In this document: positions 17,001 to 26,266 of the stretch, one piece after another | Layout of the letters: every line of letters starts with the position of its first letter | Numbering within the stretch: the stretch's first letter is position 1 | DNA from: Sphingobacteriales bacterium | GTDB taxonomy: Bacteria; Bacteroidota; Bacteroidia; Chitinophagales; Chitinophagaceae | DNA: 64,000 bases | Assembly (NCBI GenBank): GCA_004144175.1 | Contig: SEFT01000005.1 | Coordinates: 1-64,000, forward strand | Direction of reading: 5' to 3' | The notes under the pieces: generated by a model | The model's database searches: none | The model's input: the letters and a program-made list of their open reading frames with translations, nothing else | Told to the model about the DNA's origin: nothing | Position numbers and translations under genes: made by a program

Positions 17001-17363
17001 ATGTCAGTAAATCTGTTATCGATCTTTTTGCAGGGCGGACCTGCAGGTGGTGGAATGATCCAATTGTTCATCATGGTAGGTATGTTCGTAGTAATGTACT
17101 TCTTCATGATACGCCCGCAAGCTAAGAAAGCAAAAGAGCAAAAGAAATTTGGCGAGACTATATCTGTTGGAGAACGTATCGTAACTACGGCAGGCATACA
17201 CGCAACCATCAACAGGGTGAATGAAGATGGCACCATACAGATAGAAGTAAGCCGCGGCAATTTCATGACTGTAGAGCGCTCAGCTGTATCTATGGAAATG
17301 ACACAGGCGTATCGCAAGAAGACAGAAGGTGCACAAACAGTTGCTGCAACTACAACAAAATAA
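17001..17363 (+). CDS. yajC: Preprotein translocase subunit YajC
   Basis: 120 aa: one N-terminal membrane helix (MIQLFIMVGMFVVMYFFMIRP) directly followed by the basic QAKKAKEQKKF segment and VGERIVTTAGIHATINRV, the YajC signature. YajC joins SecDF in the holo-translocon of the inner membrane. The gene follows DUF1573 by 49 bases and precedes coaE by 12. Confidence 0.95.
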   Translation: MSVNLLSIFLQGGPAGGGMIQLFIMVGMFVVMYFFMIRPQAKKAKEQKKFGETISVGERIVTTAGIHATINRVNEDGTIQIEVSRGNFMTVERSAVSMEMTQAYRKKTEGAQTVAATTTK

Positions 17364-17375
17364 AATACAAACCCC

Positions 17376-17972
17376 ATGCTTAAAGTAGGTATTACAGGCG
17401 GCATTGGTTCAGGAAAGTCTACGGTATGCCAAGTGTTCGAAACACTTGGCATACCTGTTTTTTATGCCGACCGGGCAGCTAAATACCTGATGGAAAATGA
17501 TGCGGTACTGGTCGATGGCATCAAGCTGTTGTTTGGCGTAGACACCTATAAAGCAGGAAAGATAGATCGCGAAAAGGTGGCGTCTATCGTATTTGCAAAG
17601 CCGGACATGCTGGAGAAACTGAATGCCCTGATACATCCTGCTACCGTACGCTATGGCCAGCAATGGATGCTGAAGCAAACCAGCCCTTATGTGATAAAAG
17701 AAGCAGCCATCTTCTTTGAAAGCGGCACTTATAAAGATATGGATGTGATGGTTGGTGTATCGGCACCGCAAACATTACGTATATGGCGTACGATAGGCCG
17801 TGATGGCATAACCCAGGAAAAAGTACTGGAACGGATAGCCAACCAGATGGACGAAGAAGAAAAAATGAAGCGATGCGACTATGTGGTAATCAATGATGAT
17901 GAAACAGCACTATTACCACAGATACTTCAATTGCACAAAGAGCTTCTACAAAAAGCGAACAGCGTAAAATAA
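17376..17972 (+). CDS. coaE: Dephospho-CoA kinase
   Basis: 198 aa, full length. It phosphorylates the 3'-OH of dephospho-CoA with ATP, the last step of CoA synthesis. The P-loop is GITGGIGSGKSTVC (5-18), followed by GIPVFYADRAAK and LNALIHPATV. Near the end, RIANQMDEEEKMKRCDYVVIND is the conserved CoaE tail. Within the first 80 bases of the gene, overlapping the P-loop exit, is a perfect 15-bp inverted repeat (17423-17455). Confidence 0.96.
   Translation: MLKVGITGGIGSGKSTVCQVFETLGIPVFYADRAAKYLMENDAVLVDGIKLLFGVDTYKAGKIDREKVASIVFAKPDMLEKLNALIHPATVRYGQQWMLKQTSPYVIKEAAIFFESGTYKDMDVMVGVSAPQTLRIWRTIGRDGITQEKVLERIANQMDEEEKMKRCDYVVINDDETALLPQILQLHKELLQKANSVK
17423..17455. repeat. Perfect 15-bp inverted repeat inside coaE
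   Basis: GGTATGCCAAGTGTT (17423-17437) is mirrored exactly at 17441-17455 with a 3-base loop CGA. It lies in codons 16-27 of coaE. A perfect stem this long in a coding sequence is unlikely by chance. Confidence 0.8.
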
Positions 17973-18009
17973 ACAAGATAGCTGCCTGTCGTTTTTATAC
18001 TTTGTATGC

Positions 18010-18630
18010 ATGGGACTTGTTTTTGTTATCCTTATTCACTTGATTGGAATATTTGCTTTAAGCTGTATTATAGCCTTTGTTGCCGCTATTGCAACATATT
18101 TGCTATCCGGTAAAGAGAAGAGACGAAGAAAAATTTTCTTTTCAATTATTAGTCCTTTTATCGGACTGTATACATTTTATTTTGCCGCCGGAATTGGATC
18201 GATTATTGTTTCCTATGTCAAAGATGTAGATATAGGCACTGGTGATTTATGGTATGTGCCATTAACAGATAAATGTCAGTTAACGTTTATTGATGTCGAT
18301 GAGCAAGCTTTCATCGAATACAATAATGTAACAGTAATTTCCAACGTATCTCATTTGCAACAGTCAGGAAGCAAAATTTATGTTGAAACCTACGAGCGTG
18401 AATATTTCTTATTTAACGCTCAAAAAAACAAGCTACAAGAATTTTTAAACGAAAATGAATTTAGAAATGCTCTGTTAACTGATCAGGTAACTTTGAAAGA
18501 AGCACCCGTATTCTACTCCGATCGCAGAAGTGAAGTGGCTGGTTTCGCTTTGATTATTGCTGGTGTAGTGTCACTCGCAACTAGCCTATTTGTACTACAC
18601 ACTATCAAAAAAGTTGTGTTGAAAATATGA
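18010..18630 (+). CDS. Hypothetical membrane protein, family not recognised
   Basis: 206 aa. The hydrophobic N terminus (residues 2-33) is followed by a basic stretch GKEKRRRK and a second hydrophobic segment (43-69). Residues about 71-172 are soluble and mixed alpha/beta, then a final membrane helix (175-198) precedes a basic tail. Both soluble ends and the middle lack known motifs. The gene is clearly more A/T-rich than its neighbours and sits alone after the coaE operon, so recent acquisition is possible. A short promoter-like TATACTTTG lies just upstream (17997-18005). It is expected to be an inner-membrane protein. Confidence 0.65.
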   Translation: MGLVFVILIHLIGIFALSCIIAFVAAIATYLLSGKEKRRRKIFFSIISPFIGLYTFYFAAGIGSIIVSYVKDVDIGTGDLWYVPLTDKCQLTFIDVDEQAFIEYNNVTVISNVSHLQQSGSKIYVETYEREYFLFNAQKNKLQEFLNENEFRNALLTDQVTLKEAPVFYSDRRSEVAGFALIIAGVVSLATSLFVLHTIKKVVLKI

Positions 18631-18707
18631 ATCTAGACAGTGCGTATGCTAATACAAGCAACGTTATAGCACAAAGAGCTCCTGTAAAAAGCAAACAGCA
18701 TAAAGTA

Positions 18708-18738
18708 AAAGAGGATAGCCTGATGAGCTATCCTCTTT
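18708..18738. terminator. Bidirectional terminator
   Basis: A perfect 12-bp stem (AAAGAGGATAGC with its mirror, 18708-18719 and 18727-18738) with a 7-base loop, between the orphan membrane-protein gene and the convergent dehydrogenase gene. Confidence 0.8.
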
Positions 18739-18748
18739 CATTATGTTC

Positions 18749-20383
18749 TTAATCAGCCTGGTGGAACGGATATCTGTAGTCCGTAACAGGTACCAATGTT
18801 TCTTTAATAGTACGGGCGCTCAACCAGCGATACAGGTTCAGTGCAGAACCGGCCTTATCGTTGGTACCCGACGCACGCGCACCGCCAAATGGCTGCTGGC
18901 CAACTACAGCGCCGGTAGGCTTATCGTTGATGTAGAAGTTACCTGCTGCATCAACCAGCTTGCGGGTCATCAGCTCAAGTGCGTACCTGTCTTGTGCAAA
19001 GATGGCACCGGTAAGTGCATAACCCGAAGTCCAGTTAACAGTGTCCAGTATGCCTTCCCAGTTTTCCGCATCGTATACGTGTATCGTCAGTACAGGGCCA
19101 AAGAGCTCTTCGCAAAGCGTTACATAATTCGTGTCGGTGGTTTCGATGATCGTTGGCTCGATGAACCAGCCTTTCGACTTGTCGTACTTACCGCCGCAGA
19201 TGATCTTAGCCTTGCCATTGCTGTCTTTTACGCCATCTATATATTTAGCCAGTTTGTCGAAAGATTTTTCGTCGATAACGGCATTTACAAAGTTGGTAAA
19301 ATCGTCAACAGGGCCCATTTTCATGGTCTTCACTTCAGCAACCAGTTTCTCCCTAATCTCATCGGCAAGATTAGATGGTATATAAGCACGGCTGGCAGCA
19401 GAGCATTTTTGGCCTTGATACTCAAAAGCGCCACGGGCAAGGTTTGCTACAACAGAGTCTGCATTGGCACTTGGATGTACCATTACGAAGTCTTTACCGC
19501 CTGTCTCACCTACTATGCGCGGGTAAGTTTTGTATTTATGTATGTTCTCGCCTATTGTCTTCCACATGTTCTGGAATACGCCTGTAGACCCTGTGAAGTG
19601 AACACCTGTAAAGTCAGGATGCTCAAAGCATATTCTACCAACTGTAGGTCCATCGGTATATACCAGGTTGATAACACCATCGGGCAAGCCTGCTTCTTTC
19701 AATATCTCCATAAATACGCTGGCGCTGTATATCTGCGTATTGGCAGGTTTCCAAACTACTACGTTACCGCACATAGCTGGTGCTGTAGGCAGGTTGCCAC
19801 CGATAGCAGTGAAGTTGAATGGAGTAACAGCCATTATAAAACCTTCCAGCGGACGATATTCCATACGGTTGTGGAAGCCGGGCGCCGACAAAGGTTGTTG
19901 CTTATATATTTCGGTAAGGAAGTAGACGTTGAAACGCAGGAAGTCGATCAGTTCGCAGGCGCTATCGATCTCGGCCTGGTAAGCGTTCTTGCTCTGGCCC
20001 AGCATGGTAGCCGCATTCATTTTGTAGCGGTATTTGGTAGCCAGCAGTTCAGCCGCTTTCAGGAATATGCCCGCGCGGTGCTCCCATGGCATTTCAGACC
20101 ATGCGGTACGTGCCGCCAATGCTGCCGATACAGCTTGTTTTACATGACTTTCGTCGCCTGCGTGGAAATGGCCCAGCGTATGAGCTGTTTCGTGCGGCGG
20201 GTGTATGCTTTGCGTTTTGCCGGTGCGTACTTCTTGTCCGTTAATATACATAGGTATATCGCGTGTCTGGCCTTTCAGGTCGGCGACAGCCTTTTGCAGG
20301 GCTTTGCGCTCGGCGCTTCCGGGTGCATAGTTCAGTACCGGTTCATTCTTAGGTTCCGCAAAGTGGAAATAAGCATTATGCAT
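18749..20383 (-). CDS. pruA: Delta-1-pyrroline-5-carboxylate dehydrogenase
   Basis: 544 aa, the length of the stand-alone P5C dehydrogenase (ALDH4 type). It oxidises glutamate gamma-semialdehyde to glutamate with NAD+, finishing proline and arginine breakdown. Visible landmarks are ITPFNFTAIGGNLPTAPAM (cofactor pocket), FTGSTGVFQNMW, GETGGKDFVMVHPSA (the general-base glutamate region) and FEYQGQKCSAASRAYIP with the catalytic cysteine. No proline dehydrogenase lies next to it. An exact -7 element on the minus strand at 20416-20423 supports monocistronic expression. Confidence 0.95.
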   Translation of the reverse strand: MHNAYFHFAEPKNEPVLNYAPGSAERKALQKAVADLKGQTRDIPMYINGQEVRTGKTQSIHPPHETAHTLGHFHAGDESHVKQAVSAALAARTAWSEMPWEHRAGIFLKAAELLATKYRYKMNAATMLGQSKNAYQAEIDSACELIDFLRFNVYFLTEIYKQQPLSAPGFHNRMEYRPLEGFIMAVTPFNFTAIGGNLPTAPAMCGNVVVWKPANTQIYSASVFMEILKEAGLPDGVINLVYTDGPTVGRICFEHPDFTGVHFTGSTGVFQNMWKTIGENIHKYKTYPRIVGETGGKDFVMVHPSANADSVVANLARGAFEYQGQKCSAASRAYIPSNLADEIREKLVAEVKTMKMGPVDDFTNFVNAVIDEKSFDKLAKYIDGVKDSNGKAKIICGGKYDKSKGWFIEPTIIETTDTNYVTLCEELFGPVLTIHVYDAENWEGILDTVNWTSGYALTGAIFAQDRYALELMTRKLVDAAGNFYINDKPTGAVVGQQPFGGARASGTNDKAGSALNLYRWLSARTIKETLVPVTDYRYPFHQAD

Positions 20384-20415
20384 ATGGTAGAATATGATTT
20401 TGAAAAATAATGGTG

Positions 20416-20423
20416 CAAAGGTA
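20416..20423 (-). promoter_or_regulatory. -7 element for pruA
   Basis: On the minus strand this reads TACCTTTG, an exact TAnnTTTG match, 33 bases upstream of the start. Confidence 0.6.
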
Positions 20424-20508
20424 GAACTAATGTGTTAAGCCCCAAAGCCCGTACCGTTATCATATATAAAAAACGAGGACGCAGTATAAGCCAGACCTAT
20501 ATAGGTGG

Positions 20509-22776
20509 TTATAGGCGGTTAACTACTACAGGGATGCTTCTTCTATTCTTCCCGGAGAGGACAACGCAATAGTAAACACCGGATGATAAATAGCCGACAT
20601 CAAGATTGGCAGACAATACAGATGGCAGCGAAATAGTATCCTGTGCTACTTTCTGGCCCATGGAATTGAATAATATGACATCGACATGGCTGGATGTATT
20701 GAATGACTTGCCCCAGGCTATAGTAACTCGCCTATTGGCGGGATTAGGAAATACTATGACATCATCCGTTATCGGCGTTTCACCTATTTCCTCCTCCATT
20801 TGGCTTAGCTTAAAAAGCTTCAACCCACCGGCTACGTTGCCGGATATGATCTCATAATTACCATCACCATCCAGATCAGCCACAGCGGGCGAAGACATCG
20901 ATGGTATCTTAATGCCTTTATATTCCTCGTCCAACCGCGTGTACGTCCCCGACACATTTCCATCCTGAAAACCATCATATCGGTACAATGCCCCCGACTG
21001 ACTACCCAGTAGCAGATACTCTTTGCCCGAATCATCCAACTTACCGATAAAGGGCACGCTATATCCATAAGCACTGAATGGCGGAGCACTACGCGCACCA
21101 CCCAAAGTATCTGTCTTATATTCCAAAGCAAGCTGCCCTGCGACTGTACTTACATTTTTATAGTACACTAGTGTGCCAAATCGGTTACCAATGATCAGAT
21201 CATTCTGTCCATCCTTGTCTATATCATAAATGAATGGTGCTGCAAAGCCACCAACATTTATTTCTGCTCCTGTGTTGTCTTTTAGGTTACCGGCCTCTAG
21301 CCTCCAGTCGGGTATATCGTTAGCAGATGCAGCATAGTTGCGGTACAGCAATATGGTACCATCCAGCTTCCCTATCAGCAGATCGTCCTTTCCATCGCGA
21401 CTTAAGTCGCCAATGGTGGGTATAGCACCTGTAATACTAAGGCTACTAATATTCAGAAAGTCTTTTGTGCGGAGCGTAAAGGATACATCTGCTTCTGTAG
21501 AGGTATTCTCGCAATAAGACAGCCTACTGCGGAAGGTGCCATTGGTTTGATGATACCCTTGAGAGCCTATAAATAAGTCTGGCTTACCGTCCCTATTATA
21601 GTCATAGAGCATAGGATAAGAACCCGTACCCGCGTCTATCATCTGGTCAATAAGAAAAGTGTCGGATTGGTAAGTATATGACGGCGCTGAAGCCGTGCCT
21701 GTATTCTTATAATAAGTAATGCAACGGTAGTTCTCTGTGCCCGAGCCATGCGGCGAAAACAGCAAGTCTTTGTCTCCATCGCCATCAACATCCAGCCAAA
21801 AAGCAGCAGGCCATAACATATTCGATAACTGCACACCGCCAGCATCCCAAAGCGTGTCCTGCGTTATCATGGTATCGATGCTATAACCATGTTCACGCTT
21901 GCCGTTGGTCAATAGCTGTATGTCGGGAAAGGCATTATTGCCATTAAAGAAATCAAAGTCGCTGTCACTATCGTAGTCGAGCAGGCAAAGCGTATTGCCC
22001 GTGTGGGTCGTTTTATTACCCGACAATTCACATCCTTTGCAGCTGGAAGTTCCAAAGTTACTGCATCCTGTGCCGAGGCTTTGCGTCCGCTCATAACCTT
22101 GATATACTTTGCCCCAGCAGTTGTCAGACAGGCATATCTTAATGCTATCTGCAGGCAGGCCATGCTCTACCCTGCAATTTTTGTAGAAACTGACGTAGCC
22201 CCCACCTATCGAATAAGAAAAAAAATCAAGATCGCCATCACCATCTACATCTTCTACAGATGGAATGTCATTAGGTTCGCAGTAAACGTTAATGGTACCA
22301 CCGTTTGGAGTAGTATAATACAAGTCCTTGTAAAAACTGAATCGCAAACGGTTGTCAGCGCCGTAGTATCCTTTGTACACACTGAACCCTGTACGTCCAC
22401 GATGTATCAGGTCAGTAACATTGTCTTTGTTGTAATCGACCAGTTTCAGATATTCATTTACCACCGGGAAGTATTGCTCGTACAGCGAAGCATAGGTATA
22501 GATTGCATTAGCGGCAGTACCGGTATTGATGAAGGTGCGGACACCAACGCTCTGTTCAAATATCACCAGGTCGTTTTTCCCGTCCCGGTTCAGGTCGGCC
22601 AGTGCAAATTGTGGTGTGTTGACACCTCCGCACCATGCCATGGTTTGCGGCTTATCGTTTGCGTATACCTTAACGCTGTTATCGGCCCGGTACTTCCATT
22701 CCTGCGCATACAACGGAATAGTTGATGCTAAAAACAAAACAAAAAGTGTAAGCCCAAAACAATATCTGCGAACCAT
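20509..22776 (-). CDS. FG-GAP/VCBS repeat protein with T9SS sorting domain (paralog 1)
   Basis: I choose the ATG at 22776 (755 aa) because it starts a normal signal peptide (MVRRYCFGLTLFVLFLASTIPLYAQ); the frame is open to 22806. The mature protein has about eight beta-propeller blades, each with a calcium-binding DxDxDG loop, for example DLNRDGKNDLVIFE, DVDGDGDLDFFSY, DVDGDGDKDLLFSP, YNRDGKPDLFIGS and DIDKDGQNDLIIGN. It ends with a sorting domain, VFPNPANRRVTIAWG. A Cys-rich region between blades (DNCWGKVYQG, CSNFGTSSCKGCE) is specific to this paralog group. It is exported to the cell surface or medium, and its ligand is unknown. A 12-bp palindrome (20495-20506) lies just past the stop. Confidence 0.88.
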   Translation of the reverse strand: MVRRYCFGLTLFVLFLASTIPLYAQEWKYRADNSVKVYANDKPQTMAWCGGVNTPQFALADLNRDGKNDLVIFEQSVGVRTFINTGTAANAIYTYASLYEQYFPVVNEYLKLVDYNKDNVTDLIHRGRTGFSVYKGYYGADNRLRFSFYKDLYYTTPNGGTINVYCEPNDIPSVEDVDGDGDLDFFSYSIGGGYVSFYKNCRVEHGLPADSIKICLSDNCWGKVYQGYERTQSLGTGCSNFGTSSCKGCELSGNKTTHTGNTLCLLDYDSDSDFDFFNGNNAFPDIQLLTNGKREHGYSIDTMITQDTLWDAGGVQLSNMLWPAAFWLDVDGDGDKDLLFSPHGSGTENYRCITYYKNTGTASAPSYTYQSDTFLIDQMIDAGTGSYPMLYDYNRDGKPDLFIGSQGYHQTNGTFRSRLSYCENTSTEADVSFTLRTKDFLNISSLSITGAIPTIGDLSRDGKDDLLIGKLDGTILLYRNYAASANDIPDWRLEAGNLKDNTGAEINVGGFAAPFIYDIDKDGQNDLIIGNRFGTLVYYKNVSTVAGQLALEYKTDTLGGARSAPPFSAYGYSVPFIGKLDDSGKEYLLLGSQSGALYRYDGFQDGNVSGTYTRLDEEYKGIKIPSMSSPAVADLDGDGNYEIISGNVAGGLKLFKLSQMEEEIGETPITDDVIVFPNPANRRVTIAWGKSFNTSSHVDVILFNSMGQKVAQDTISLPSVLSANLDVGYLSSGVYYCVVLSGKNRRSIPVVVNRL

Positions 22777-22838
22777 AACAACCACTATAAAGATACAGGA
22801 AAACAATGCCCGGCTGTTCAGCCGATTGTCATAGCTGG

Positions 22839-25091
22839 TTATTCTTTAACAAACCTGGCGTTTGATGTAACGCAGTTATCCGTTGCCGTTATCAGATATA
22901 TACCATGCGGCAAAGACGAGATATTGACTTTGCAAAGGCTGCCCGACATAGCACAAGAGACATGTACCTGCTGCCCCATATTGTTGTAAACCTTTATCGA
23001 TGTTTCAGCGGTAGTATTGCCAATAAAGAGTTCATCTGTTGCGGGATTAGGAAATACCTGGAGACGGCGAGGCGCTAACTGTTTATTGTCAATCCCGGAC
23101 TTGAACAACTGTGAGTACATGTACAATCCCCCCAACACATTACCAATGATCATTTCATATTTATTATCGCCATCCAAATCCGCTACTGTGGGAGCCGTAT
23201 ATTCACCTTTTACTTTTATGTCGGAGTACATCGTATCCAGCCGTGTATAAGCACCTGTAACATTACCGTTCTGGAAACCATCGTAACGATACAGCGCCCC
23301 TGACTGGCTACCCAGCAGCAAATATTCTTTACCTGTATCATCCAGCTTGCCTATAAACGGCACACTATAGCCGTAAGAGCTGATAGGGGGTGCGGTCTTT
23401 ACCCCGCCCAAGGTATCCGTTTTAAACTCTAATGCCAGTTGCCCGGCAACTGTACTTACATTCTTATAGTATATCAGTGTACCTGCACGATTGCCGATAA
23501 TAAGGTCGTTCTGACCGTCTTTATCTATATCGTAAATGAACGGCGCTGCAAAGCCACCTACATTTATATCTGCACCTGTATTGTCTTTCAGGTTGCCGGG
23601 CTCTAATCTCCAGTCCGGCACATCTGTTGTCGACGCAGCATAGTTGCGATACAGCAGTATGGTGCCATTTAGTTTACCTATCAGCAGGTCGTCCTTGCCA
23701 TCACGATCTATATCTCCTGTAGCGGGTATGGTACCCATAATGCCCAGGCTACTAATATTTAGAAAGTCTTTGGTGCGGAGGGTAAATGAAAAATCAGCTC
23801 CTGTCGAAGTGTTCTCATAATAAGACAGCCTGCTACGGAATGTGCCATTGGGCTGGTAATACCCTTCGGAACCTACGAACATATCCTGCTTACCATCTTT
23901 GTTATAGTCATATAACATAGGATAAGAGCCAGTTCCTGCATCTATCATCTGGTCGACCAGGAAACTATCAGATTGATACGAGTAATTAGGAGCTGAGCTG
24001 TTGCTTGTGTTTTTATAATATGCAATACATCTGTAGTTCTCCGTACCCGGCGCATGTGGCGAAAACAACAGGTCTTTGTCTCCGTCACCGTCAATGTCAA
24101 GCGCCGAAGCCATTGGATAATTTGGCATGTAAACATGTTTGCCTGTGCTGGCCCAAATAGTATCCTGAGCTATCATGCTATCTATACTTGCGCCATGCTC
24201 TGTCTTTCCATTCTTCAAAAACTGGACGTCCGAAAAACTGCCGTTTCCACCCATATAGTCTATGTCACTATCTCCATCGTAGTCGAACAGGCAAATGGCA
24301 TTAGCGCCATGTGTGGTCTTATTAGCAGATTCAGGTTTGAGGCCTGAATTGTCACAGGTGTAGTCCAGCATATGTGTACGCGATACATCCTGAAACACCC
24401 GGCCCCAGCAACGGTCGGCCAGCTTTAGCTTAAAAGTTGCAGCAGGCAGCTTTTCCTCTTCCTGCATATTCCGGTACATATAAAGGTATGCGCCCCATAG
24501 GTAGTACGTAACTATATCCAAATCGCCATCACCATCCAGATCAGCAATTCCGGGGACGTCGGTGGTATTTACATCTATTACTAATAGCGTAGCGTTATTT
24601 CCGACCGTATACTTTAGCTCTTCAGCGGGGAAGAAATGAAGGATGTTCTTACTATCATAGTACCCCCTGCAAACGCTCATACCGCCCGCACCATAGTGGA
24701 ACAGGTCTTGCGCCCCGTCACGGTCGTAGTCTGCAATCAGCATGTAATACCTGGGTACAGGAAAATACTGCTCGAATGAAGGATCGTAATAATAGGCGGC
24801 ATTTCCGGCACTGCCAACGTTAAGAAACGTTCGTACGCCTGCACCCTGCTCAAATATCACCAGATCATTTTTACCGTCCCTATTAAAGTCGGCCAGGCCA
24901 AACTGCGGATTGTTTGCTCCACCTGCCCAAGGCATGCTCTGCTCTGCGCCTCCCGCATTCACCTTATACCTGGAGAATGTAGCCGCATCCTGCCTGAAAA
25001 TATTATCCTTTGATTGTGCATGGGTTATCTGTGCTCCGACGCAGGAGACGAAGAGCAAGACAGTAAACAGCTTTTTCAGCGACATGCACAT
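22839..25091 (-). CDS. FG-GAP/VCBS repeat protein with T9SS sorting domain (paralog 2)
   Basis: 750 aa. The signal peptide is MSLKKLFTVLLFVSCVGAQ, so translation may begin at the third codon. Blades carry the same Ca-binding loops (DFNRDGKNDLVIFE, DLDGDGDLDIVTY, DYDGDSDIDYMGG, DIDGDGDKDLLFSP, DIDRDGKDDLLIGK, DIDKDGQNDLIIGN). The C terminus is VFPNPATDELFIGN followed by GIYLITATDN. The middle to late part (about residues 343-640) is nearly identical to paralog 1, while both ends are much more divergent. It lies 62 bases upstream of the chosen paralog 1 start, on the same strand. Confidence 0.88.
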   Translation of the reverse strand: MCMSLKKLFTVLLFVSCVGAQITHAQSKDNIFRQDAATFSRYKVNAGGAEQSMPWAGGANNPQFGLADFNRDGKNDLVIFEQGAGVRTFLNVGSAGNAAYYYDPSFEQYFPVPRYYMLIADYDRDGAQDLFHYGAGGMSVCRGYYDSKNILHFFPAEELKYTVGNNATLLVIDVNTTDVPGIADLDGDGDLDIVTYYLWGAYLYMYRNMQEEEKLPAATFKLKLADRCWGRVFQDVSRTHMLDYTCDNSGLKPESANKTTHGANAICLFDYDGDSDIDYMGGNGSFSDVQFLKNGKTEHGASIDSMIAQDTIWASTGKHVYMPNYPMASALDIDGDGDKDLLFSPHAPGTENYRCIAYYKNTSNSSAPNYSYQSDSFLVDQMIDAGTGSYPMLYDYNKDGKQDMFVGSEGYYQPNGTFRSRLSYYENTSTGADFSFTLRTKDFLNISSLGIMGTIPATGDIDRDGKDDLLIGKLNGTILLYRNYAASTTDVPDWRLEPGNLKDNTGADINVGGFAAPFIYDIDKDGQNDLIIGNRAGTLIYYKNVSTVAGQLALEFKTDTLGGVKTAPPISSYGYSVPFIGKLDDTGKEYLLLGSQSGALYRYDGFQNGNVTGAYTRLDTMYSDIKVKGEYTAPTVADLDGDNKYEMIIGNVLGGLYMYSQLFKSGIDNKQLAPRRLQVFPNPATDELFIGNTTAETSIKVYNNMGQQVHVSCAMSGSLCKVNISSLPHGIYLITATDNCVTSNARFVKE

Positions 25092-25116
25092 TTCAAATTA
25101 TAAGACCTTCAATTTA

Positions 25117-25944
25117 TTACCCTCGGTTGGCCTCGTACTTAGCCAAAGGCGAATTGGGTTCTTTCAAAAAGTGATTATAGACTAATTTATCAGCCAATCC
25201 GGCAAAAAGCTTATTCATCCATACGGTAAGCTTACCTTGCCCGGTCATCACAACGCTTCTCTTACCATTCTGTACCGCATTCAGTATGATGCCTGCACAG
25301 ATTTCGGCACTCATCAGTTTACCTTCATCCAGTGGTGTTTCACCTTGTGCCGTTCCGTTTGCGCTACGCGCCACGTTCCTGATATTGGACGATGTAAAAC
25401 CCGGCGACACCCACATTACATTCGTACCTGTATGCAACAACTCTGTACGCAATGCCTCAAGAAAACCCTGCACGGCAAACTTCGATGCAGAATAGCCGGT
25501 GCGCGCTGGTAGCCCTCTATAACCTGCTATCGACGATACGCCTACGATGACACCTTTGTTACTCCTGATAGATGGCAATGCGTACTTAGTGCAATACACT
25601 GTTCCCCAAAAGTTGATATCCATCAGTTCCTTAATAACCGATAGATCAGCATCTTCAAATAACGCGCGCATCGTAATGCCTGCGTTATTCAATAACACAT
25701 CTACTCTACCCCATTTACCGATGATCGACTCTATAAATTGCTCGCAATCGTGCTCGCGGCCAACATCGGCCGCCGCAAATAGAATATTTTCATTGTGCTG
25801 CGGGAAAGCTGCCTTTAGTTTCTCCAGGTTACGGGCACAAACCGCAACTTTTGCTCCACGGTTTAGTGACTCTATCGCCAAGGCATGACCTATGCCCGAC
25901 GATGCTCCTGTAATAGCTACTACTTTATCTTTTAGCGAATACAT
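25117..25944 (-). CDS. Short-chain dehydrogenase/reductase
   Basis: 275 aa classical SDR using NAD(P)H. The cofactor loop is TGASSGIGHALA, followed by LLNNAGI, the catalytic Ser in VSSIAGYRG and the YSASK active-site pair (GYSASKFAVQGF), then VSPGFTSSNI. The arginine after the cofactor strand (VCARN) suggests NADPH. The substrate cannot be read. It lies 25 bases upstream of paralog 2 on the same strand and may be cotranscribed with it, though functional linkage is doubtful. A -7-like TATCTTTA on the minus strand lies at 25954-25961. Confidence 0.92.
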   Translation of the reverse strand: MYSLKDKVVAITGASSGIGHALAIESLNRGAKVAVCARNLEKLKAAFPQHNENILFAAADVGREHDCEQFIESIIGKWGRVDVLLNNAGITMRALFEDADLSVIKELMDINFWGTVYCTKYALPSIRSNKGVIVGVSSIAGYRGLPARTGYSASKFAVQGFLEALRTELLHTGTNVMWVSPGFTSSNIRNVARSANGTAQGETPLDEGKLMSAEICAGIILNAVQNGKRSVVMTGQGKLTVWMNKLFAGLADKLVYNHFLKEPNSPLAKYEANRG

Positions 25945-26266
25945 ATAACAGTGTAAAGATACTGTTTATACTGCCCGAACAATATCTGTAATACTCACTC
26001 ATTGTCAACGAGCGGTAATTTTCGGCCTTAGCGGGCACTACGGCATAATCTTTTTAAACTTATCGGTATAATGTGAATAAAATGAACGCACTGTAATGAT
26101 ATTATTCTATAAGTTAGTGCACAGAGAGACAAACTATCAGTTCACCCCCATTCCTCAACTCCGAGCCTATGGCAGCATGAGCACTTCACAATTGACCATT
26201 ACTTAACACTATTCAAATCATCTGGATCGTATATTTAGATGAGGTAACAACTAAATATCTTGCACA
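25945..26266. other. Divergent intergenic region between the SDR gene and phoH
   Basis: These 322 bases hold the -7-like TATCTTTA for the SDR gene (25954-25961, minus strand) and, at the other end, TATCTTGC (26256-26263) for phoH. The 250 bases between show no ORF, repeat or convincing hairpin. Confidence 0.5.

Noticed and set aside
18743-20410. A 555-codon open frame on the plus strand
   Set aside because: It is the exact antisense of pruA, and its translation is low-complexity and unlike any protein family. The pruA frame has full catalytic motifs, so this is a codon-bias shadow.
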